DNA of 64,000 nucleotides from Microvelia longipes. Lineage: Eukaryota > Arthropoda > Insecta > Hemiptera > Veliidae. Positions 56,646 to 64,000 of the stretch are shown here, in pieces. How positions within the stretch are numbered: position 1 is the stretch's first letter; every line of letters starts with the position of its first letter. Made by a program: the position numbers and the translations under genes. The notes beneath the pieces were generated by a model, which ran no database searches, was not told where the DNA came from, and saw only the letters and a list, made by a program, of their open reading frames with translations. Location of the stretch: assembly GCA_018340805.1 (NCBI GenBank), contig JACMZG010001908.1, positions 49,090,378-49,154,377 of the forward strand, given 5' to 3'.

Positions 56646-57579
56646 AATGTATATTAAATATTTCTGCCTTAAAACTTATTCTGGCAGTGGGGCACGTTAT
56701 GTTTCTAGTTAAAGCTATAGAAATTTATACGTATGATTATTAGGCACAATGGACCCATATAAGAGGTTTAAGTGCCTTGGAAATAATATCCACCAGAAAA
56801 AATATAAAACTTAAGTTTTAGGTCAAAATTCGAAGGGTTATAAATGGGAGGGTAGCGAGCAGAGGACTGTATTTAGTGTGAGCGTGAGGAAAACCAGAGG
56901 ACTGCTTGCCCTCAAGCACTGTAGGCGTTTTTTGAGCGCGGATACATATAATAATATAAAATAAGAAAATGACAAAAAAAGTAGAGCTTACCGAAGTTAT
57001 TAATCCTAAATTGCAATAAAGCGATTGAAAGTGTGGCGGCAAAGTGAAGGGTGTACAAGTATGTTTACAATTTTATTAGTTTATGCCTGTGTTATTATAA
57101 AAATGAAACCTAGTTTGGTGAGGGTGGAGTAAAGATAAATCCAAACGGAAAATTTTACTTTTACAGCACATTTACATATGCGAAACTCAAAATAAAATCT
57201 ACTTCGGAAAACTAATACATCGAGAGCTGGTGATGTTGAACAGTACAACGGCAAATGCGTGTGCATGTTGGTTTCACAAGCCCTAGCTAACCTTACTCAT
57301 AGACGTACTGATATAATAGATAAAATAAAACAATAGATCTATTGTTCTATTCCAAATAAAATAAATATAATAATATATTTAATATTAATAATATTAAATA
57401 TATAGGTAAGCAAAAAAAAATGAATAAAAGCTATGAAGAAAACAAAAACCTCTTGAAAAGAAAATTTCTAAAAGAAAATCATAAAAGTGCGAACTTTAAA
57501 TCTACAGTAGACGTAAATAATAAAAACCTAAGCTTAGAAAAAATAAACTAATCCTTTAAATGAAAGTAAAAAAAATCTT
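56646..57579. other. Non-coding
   Basis: ORFs at 56818-57042 and 57081-57266 (minus) have no recognised motif. Confidence 0.4.
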
Positions 57580-57910
57580 GCTGAAACGGCCCTACTGGAA
57601 AGGTAAAGGACAGAATATAATTGCGGGTCGTCGATAAATGGATTCGCCTAAACGAATCGTAGCAAATCAAATAGGGCCGTCAGAACTTGGAATCAGTTCT
57701 TCAAACACGGCTATAGGCCATAGCGAAGGAGGGCTATCGTCCTTCTGTACTACTGCTACCGTACCTTTCTTTATCGGATTATTCGAGATAAAGAAAACTA
57801 TAACGCATTATTTCAGTAGCAGTATTCCACTACTCTCTGCTTTAAAGAGTATGTTTATATTCTATGTTCCAACGGTGCCAAAATCTTTGAACCAAGTTAT
57901 TCAATAAATG
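57580..57910. other. Hairpin-rich segment with 89-codon ORF
   Basis: Small perfect hairpins follow closely: GAACT/AGTTC (57683-57699), GAAGGA/TCCTTC (57725-57745) and TTTCTTTATC/GATAAAGAAA (57766-57796). An inverted ACGGCCCTA (about 57587) and TAGGGCCGT (about 57672) pair brackets the left side. A plus ORF (57638-57907) crosses it; its translation has no motif I recognise. The segment is richer in GC than its flanks. Confidence 0.4.
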
Positions 57911-59963
57911 TGTAACAAAGTAAGTGATTCGTCAGTTCAAGTTCTATTGCAGTAGCGGTTAATTCTGACAGTGGAACTTAAAGCAAAAAATGCGCAGGAG
58001 TAAGAGGCGCAAGGTCAGGTCAGTGCGTAGCAAACCTAAAGGGCGGACGCGTTTCAAAGAGCCTCCATTTGGGGTTAAATGGTTAAGTTTGTATAAATTG
58101 GTTTTGACACATTTAACCTGACTTTCTTACAAACTTATAGTAAACACACGGCTCTTCTGTGGATTTGACGTAAAATTAGCTCTAAGACCCATAAGGTAGA
58201 AACTATATTTTATCTACGGGAGTTCACAACAAGGCTTACGTGCTGGTTGATCTCAGTCTCCCTAATTACTATCATCATCAAGGTATGGCAACATTTAACC
58301 TATACATGTCATAGTAGAACCTTAAGCCCGCAATAAAAATAATATTAAACACCCCTAGGTTATTTTTAGATTTTTTTTTTCTAGCTTTAGTGTTCATTTT
58401 AATATATTTTGAACCACTCTTAGTGCTAAGAAGAGTCTTCCTCTAGGTTTACTTCAGCCGTTTTCTAGATTTGATTTTGAAAAGCTAGGAAAAGGCTAGG
58501 AGAAAGCTAGGAACAACGTAGTTAGATCAAAGGTAGGTAGAGAGATACTTTAAATTGCCCCTAACCATTTTCTGTTACATTTTAATTTAATAAAAACCTT
58601 CAACTCCGTCTTTTCCACAAGATTTTTGCTTTATTAAGGCAGAACCGGTTATAATTATTTTAATGTGTGTGAGGTATTCGACCAAAAAGGAAAAATGAAT
58701 ATAATCCGAGGCAGGTCAAAATGAATAACTTGTTTGGAGCTAATTTTGTTTTCAATTTAAATTTAGGGGGCTTAGTTTTAACGCATCTAACGAGAATATT
58801 TTTAAAAAAGCTATAACATGATTGATTTAAGCATCACACAAGACAGTCTATATGTTACTATAGGACATATGCAATGCATGTTATACTTAACAGTAGCATA
58901 TGCTGTAACCTCTCTTCTAGTTAGATTATTTATAATTACAAAATCAAGATTTCAATTCTTTTAGGAATACAAGAATTCACCCTATGGTATAACATAGTAA
59001 AAAATAGCTATTTCTTTGTACTGAAACATTCTTAAAAGACAACTAAATGTTCTTGTTTGCTTATAATTACATATACATTATAATTTGCTCCTATTTAACC
59101 TATACTAATCTACTTTTGTATTTATATAAAATTATAAAATATTTGGTAATAAATAAGAGTTTTAAAAGTTTCTTCGAAAACATTATTACCTTTCTGTAGT
59201 TTGTTTTAAAACTCGGCTATCTCAAAGAAACCTGCATTTCCTTTTCAACATGAAACAACCCAGGGAGGTAGATGTTCATAAAAACGAGGAAAATCGAGGG
59301 GTATTTCCTTTCTAACAAAGTACTTTGTATGGACCTTATCACTAGTTGTAGCTACTAAGAAAGGGGAAAAAAGAAAATTTGACTTTACAATGGGAGCCCA
59401 AAACTTACTATTATTCTTAAAAAGAAGCAAAAAAGTTTAAACGGCTCTCATAACGTCCAAACTCTTTTTATATGATAAAAACTCTTTCCTTCTTAAAGGA
59501 GAACTCACTGACCCTATTCAGGCGAAAAGTTGTACAAATGAAGTCAAGTCTCCTGTCCGATTGAACCTAATAATAAAATTTTACACCTATTTTCCAAAAT
59601 AATACTTGTAAGACTTTTTATTTCTTTCTAACTTAAATTTTATTTAAAGAATCTAATTTTGACTTTCCAAGAAAAGTTTTTACAAGAAAAAGCTCTATTA
59701 TTGTTCTTCCATGGCCAAGTGAACTGTTTAATTTTTCCTTCTTTTTACTTTCGTTTTTCTTATCTTATTCAAAAAGTACATTTTTTTATCAGTTTAACGT
59801 ACTAATGTTTTTAGACCTAAATATCATCCAACCCTTTCAGTTTTTATCTTGTATAATAGTATTTCCGTTTTTAAATATTTTTTTTATTTTTGCCTATCTT
59901 TTTTTATTATTGTAATAAAGCATAAAGTCCAATTTTATTAAATAAAAATTGTATACTATAACA
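57911..59963. other. Non-coding
   Basis: A GC-richer stretch near 57985-58080 and AT-rich sequence after it. No gene, RNA or repeat is recognised. Confidence 0.4.
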
Positions 59964-60043
59964 AAGTATAGTATCTTTGATACTATACTTCTGATCTGAG
60001 ATTTCAGGTCTGAGTGTGTATGAGTCTTCACACTCATACACAC
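59964..60043. repeat. Two consecutive perfect 12-bp hairpins
   Basis: AAGTATAGTATC (59964-59975) pairs with 59979-59990, loop 3 nt. GTGTGTATGAGT (60014-60025) pairs with 60032-60043, loop 6 nt. Confidence 0.8.
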
Positions 60044-61828
60044 ACTCACATACTGTCAGAAAACTTTGTGAATACCAATAACGAAGTCTCATAATCCTTA
60101 AAACGGGTAATTCAGGAGGAAGTTCGGTTTTGGATTGCGTAAACACAATACTTTTCCTACTTTTCTTATATACCTAATGTATAAATGAGAGAAAGTAAAA
60201 ACATTAAATATATATTCCAGGAAAATATATTTGTACGTATGTATGTTAAACTCACCCTTAGAAGAACAACTGCAGTACTAGTATCTGTAGCCTCAGTCAT
60301 TATCCTCAGTATCTGCCACTAAATGTTCATAAAATTTTTTAGGATGTTGATTAAGATTTGTGTGGGTCTCTTTTATTTATATTTCTCATTTGCAGAAAGA
60401 TGACTCGGCTTTTACTAATATTAACTATTGTAACAGTTTCCTTAAAATTTTCATATTTTAGTGAAACTCCTAGGAAATGCAATAAATGATGTTTTTATCT
60501 CATGATGATGGAAGAGGATAATGTCGGAAAATCTTACTTTTAGTGCCATCCAGGGCCACTTGGTCTCCAGACACCAATAAGTATAATTTTTAGCTTAAAA
60601 AGTCCATCCAAGGAAAGTTTAAATTATGTTAACTTATTCTTTATTGTTAGTTTAAATTTAGTTTTCCGTAAACTTTTATAATATTAAAGTGATTTTTGTA
60701 TTCGGAACAGGTGTAAATAAATATATTGCTTTCCGTCCGCTTTACCCAGTGGTCTTGTTTTGAAACTTTGTCAGTAGAAAAGAAAAAATGTTTTTCATAA
60801 AGTTCCAAGTAAAGCGAGTAAAATTATGTTGAACAAAGTTTTTCTTTATAAATAGTTGTTTGTTAAAGTTGTGCTTAAAGATGATGCTTGGAAAATATTA
60901 AAGAGTTTAAAGTTTTTCGCGTGATATATCTGGATCGTATTGAAGCTTGGTCACGTAACGGATAGAGGGCGATACTAACATGGCGCCAATTCTTTCCATT
61001 GAAAACAATTGCTTAAGATTTGCATAGAAACAACTTTCTTTTCCAACCCCATACATCTCAGCCTACTAGACGGAAACATCTACAAAACTTTTTCTGACGT
61101 CTGTCATGCTTTAAAACTGTACAGCATACTCTTTTGCAGTAAGTAAGAAGATATAGCGAAATTTAATATAAGAACAAGTGTAAAACATCGTGGAAACAGA
61201 ATTTACTGCCTTAGGCTGTAAATGTCTAGTTTAGTAGTGGTAACACAACAAGGTGGGCAAAGCTAGACAAATTGGTCACGTAGTTGGGCCCTTCTTGCCA
61301 GCCCCAAATCTTTTGCTTACACTACCTCAACTAAGAGTCTACTGGACATTGTGATATTTTAAAGAATATCTCTCCAACTAAAAAAGGAAAACTCCTCTTT
61401 ATTCAAGAAGCCAATTCCAAATGTGTGGGTACGCAGAGATGTATAAGCCTCTAACTCTGCAAGCAAATAATACCCATGCATAGGATAGTTAGCTCTCTAA
61501 GATTATACCTCTAATTATCTTAATGTATTAAGATATTTATTCAACCGATGGTCTGAACTCTCAATGCAGTCCTATAGCATAGATTCCTGAAATTAATTAA
61601 AATGAGTTTGGTTTTGTTTTCCTCACCTACTATAGTAGGTAAAAGAGAAAGTATTTTGTGTCATCTATGTACTATTAATGAAGTTCCTCCAACAGGTTTA
61701 GTTGGTGGGCTCTCTCGAATAAGAGACTACGGGTGGATGGAGTGATTACCGCTAAGGACCATGCTGTCGAAGCGGTTAATACGGGCAAAAAAACAATGCA
61801 AATGCATTACCCGTTTTATTGATTGAAT
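60044..61828. other. Non-coding
   Basis: No supported gene. At about 60965 AGAGGGCGATACTAACATGG and CGCC resemble the GTGTCGCC ends at 11.3 kb in style but are not aligned further. Confidence 0.4.
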
Positions 61829-62070
61829 GCTTTATGCTGTATTAATATTCCAAGCTCTGGTACCCCTTTAAGTCCAATAGCTTTATTCTCGAAGAGAGAC
61901 AAATAAGCTCTACATTTTTGATCAAGGGTACAGGAGCTATGCTTCTAGAATTAGAACAGCTTTATGCTGTAATAATATACCAAGCTCTGATACCCCTTTA
62001 AGTCGAATAACTTTATTCTCCAAGAGAGAAAAGTAAGCTCTATATTCTTGATCAAAGGTAGAGGAGCTAC
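61829..62070. repeat. 130-bp tandem duplication
   Basis: GCTTTATGCTGT starts at 61829 and 61959. Both units contain CCAAGCTCTG, ACCCCTTTAAGTC, CTTTATTCTC and AGGAGCTA. The units have diverged by about a tenth. Confidence 0.85.
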
Positions 62071-63059
62071 AAAAGAATGGAAGTAAGGGCTTTAATTTCA
62101 AAAAATTGCTATACTTGTCTGACTGGTAGTCAGGTATTTAAAGCACACATTAGAATGGAATTCTATTGATCTTCTCGCTCTACTATACGTGTCACATCCA
62201 TCAAATTAGTGTAGACTTATGCTAGGAAACAGTTGCATTATGACCAAGAAAGTAACCAAGTTTTACCTAATATTTAGTAATATACTATACTATAGTACTA
62301 TAGACCTAAAAGAACAGTGTGTTCCTTCTCTGCCTTTCTTAAAGCCATCTCTAAAAAACGTCAGTTCGTGCACCGCTTCTACTATAGTGGAGTGAAGCCG
62401 GTAGATTCTAGAAGGTATAAAACTATTAATATTGCTAACAGCGGCTTCCTTGCTATTGTTCTCCTGGTAATAGCTGACAGTCATATGGGAAATTCCTCTA
62501 AAAATAAGAAAAACATTTCTCATATATTATGTTTAAAAACGTCTATAAATCTGTTTCGTTAGGTAAACTTATTCGGGCAGATAAAGTAAAAAAATTGGGG
62601 CCTCTATTTTAAATTAATTTTGATTTAAATGCGGCATAATCCAACTATTTCTCCTCAAAACCATTAAATAATAATAAAATAATAAAACTACAAAAATATA
62701 CATATAAAATGAACGGTTTGATTGCTGGGAGTAATCGATATGGTCTATTAAAACTGCTTTTTAGGCAATTTTAAAATAAATTTCTACGCGGGAGATGTTT
62801 CTCAACCCATTATTATTGAAGGTGGAGAGTGTAGAGAGTTGCCTTTGACACATGCTTCGCTAGACAGAGCTGATAAGAAATGCTTAACGCCATATTATAT
62901 CCCTATTGACACGTCATGTAGTAGGTGAGGGCGTGCAATCTAAAGCCACAACAAACGTAGCTGTTAACAGATACGTTTTGGCAAACGTTTGGACTTGCCA
63001 AGCAGGTATTCCTGAACAAAATGGAGGAAGGAGCTGACTGATTTAGCTGAATAATCTAA
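62071..63059. other. Non-coding
   Basis: Two overlapping opposite-strand ORFs at 62290-62562 have no recognised motif. Nothing else is seen. Confidence 0.4.
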
Positions 63060-63269
63060 TTGTCGCAGAGCCATATGACAAGAAACACCTACATACCAGA
63101 AAGAGTGGTAAAGCTCAAGGATGGACGGGTGAGGGTAGTTAAAATCAAAACAATATCCGGCATTCATCAGCTCAGTGGGGCGAGTGGCTGTGTTTGCCCA
63201 GAGGTTGTTGAAATCGAGATATATGACAAATATGAGAATAAACGGTTTTGCAGCAGGGACGACTGGTGA
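63060..63269 (+). CDS. Short ORF, possible BEL/Pao C-terminal fragment
   Basis: This 69-codon ORF contains RVVKLKDGRVRVVKIKTISG. That resembles the DUF5641-like C-terminal region of BEL/Pao retrotransposon polyproteins (a pattern of the type RV, DG, VRVV, VKT, G). The rest, GCVCPEVVEIEI onward, does not clearly continue that match. The start is uncertain: a GTCGCAG just upstream of the second Met could also be a splice acceptor. An opposite-strand ORF of 102 codons overlaps it and is judged a shadow. If correct, it is a small degenerate relic of an LTR element. Confidence 0.3.
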   Translation: MSQSHMTRNTYIPERVVKLKDGRVRVVKIKTISGIHQLSGASGCVCPEVVEIEIYDKYENKRFCSRDDW

Positions 63270-63397
63270 CAAACTATTAACCTAGCTATCGATCTGTAAA
63301 TCACATATTTGTCATGCGTCAAATATTTTTGTGTCAATTTGAAATTTGGTTGAATTCAATATTTTTGTAACTTAAATACAATATTACTAAAAATAAA

Positions 63398-63435
63398 GAA
63401 AATTCGCACGTCTTGCAGACCACCGTGACATAATA
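63398..63435 (-). repeat. GGTCCGC-family fragment
   Basis: On the minus strand GTCACGGTGGTCTGCAAGAC is followed by GTGCGAATTTTC, matching the family head. Confidence 0.5.
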
Positions 63436-64000
63436 TTTGTTTATATAAACATTTATTTACTTTATAAGAAAATATATACGAGAAGTTTGGAAATCGTATT
63501 AAAATCATTGTAGTGTAGCTTGTTAGCAGTGCACTGGTTGTATTGTTAAGGTTATCATTACATACAGGTCAGTGCACAGCTGCTATATAACTTCATTTTC
63601 TAGACGGTTAACTATAAGGGTCAAAGACAATTTTAAGTGTTATATTACTTTATCTCAACATTCAGTCTAAAATTGTGATCTAATTTCGTATAGTTTCAAA
63701 TTATTATAGCCCAACCTTAACTAGTATAGGTTCTATTAAAAAAACATACATGTATAAAAATTACATTTTAACACATAAACTACATAATTTTGTTAATATA
63801 TTATATTATATTATATTACGGTTGTGACGTTTTTCGCTATAATTTTAAACAACTTATAGTTAGTTTTATAGTTAATAAGCTTATAAACTCTGCTTATTAA
63901 TATTCAGAAGGCAACATTTTCGTAGAATGTTTTAAGATACTTGTAATTTATAGCATTTCAACGATTATTTTTATACTATTAGCATTTGAAACGAATCAAT
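63436..64000. other. Non-coding to window end
   Basis: Contains a short TATAT-type microsatellite at about 63797-63822. No gene or RNA is recognised. Confidence 0.45.

Noticed and set aside
61700..61790. Additional 5S-like head (GGGTGGATGG, then GTGATTACCGCTAAGGA)
   Set aside because: The resemblance is shorter and the spacing is off; no body motif follows.

Overview
This window looks like AT-rich, gene-poor non-coding DNA from an animal, most likely an arthropod or another invertebrate. It has no operons, no ribosome-binding sites and no convincing complete host gene. What it does have is one recognisable spliced gene relic (a THAP zinc-finger relic with GT-AG introns), Penelope-like retroelements, tRNA- and 5S-rRNA-derived SINE-like repeats, MITE-like and foldback repeats, minisatellites and long TA microsatellites. 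The lineage is inferred from this repeat content and from the style of the THAP relic, not from any marker gene.

Layout. 1-5 kb: AT-rich DNA with a higher-GC block (about 0.84-2.55 kb, minus strand) whose 131-codon ORF carries a LINE-type C-terminal zinc knuckle. 4.7-9.1 kb: minisatellites, a 160-bp MITE, a run of three perfect hairpins and an inverted-repeat element. 11.7-13.1 kb: the THAP relic (two or three exons, frameshifted). 15.7 kb: a 290-bp near-perfect palindrome. 17-24 kb: a dispersed element here called the GGTCCGC family (a 710-bp inverted pair lies at 21.9-22.6 kb), a 76-bp minisatellite, a 150-bp tandem array and the first tRNA-derived SINE. 25.35-30.37 kb: the main coding feature, a recent Penelope-like element (PLE) made of two head-to-head copies. 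The left copy has an intact but 5'-truncated reverse transcriptase/GIY-YIG ORF. The right copy is longer but has a one-base frameshift. Both end in a hammerhead-ribozyme-like motif.

31-44 kb: mostly non-coding, with LINE-type 3' ends, 5S-rRNA-derived SINE copies and one tRNA SINE. 44.4-46.9 kb: a 2.5-kb palindrome with mariner-type TIRs near its centre and a SINE inserted in its right arm with a clean 10-bp target duplication. 47-54.6 kb: PLE 3' remnants (one with the best hammerhead fold in the window), a 223-bp tandem repeat, a further SINE, an inverted pair that encodes the same short peptide C-terminus twice, and the best 5S-derived SINE copy. 54.6-64 kb: mostly unassigned AT-rich sequence with hairpin clusters, a 130-bp tandem duplication and a possible BEL/Pao fragment at 63.1 kb.

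The parts therefore form a record of nested mobile elements rather than a pathway. The PLE encodes its own reverse transcriptase and endonuclease. The SINE-like repeats carry polymerase III promoter relics and would depend on a LINE for movement. The MITEs and foldbacks would depend on transposases encoded elsewhere. All repeat assignments come from reading the sequence by eye; no database or folding program was used.
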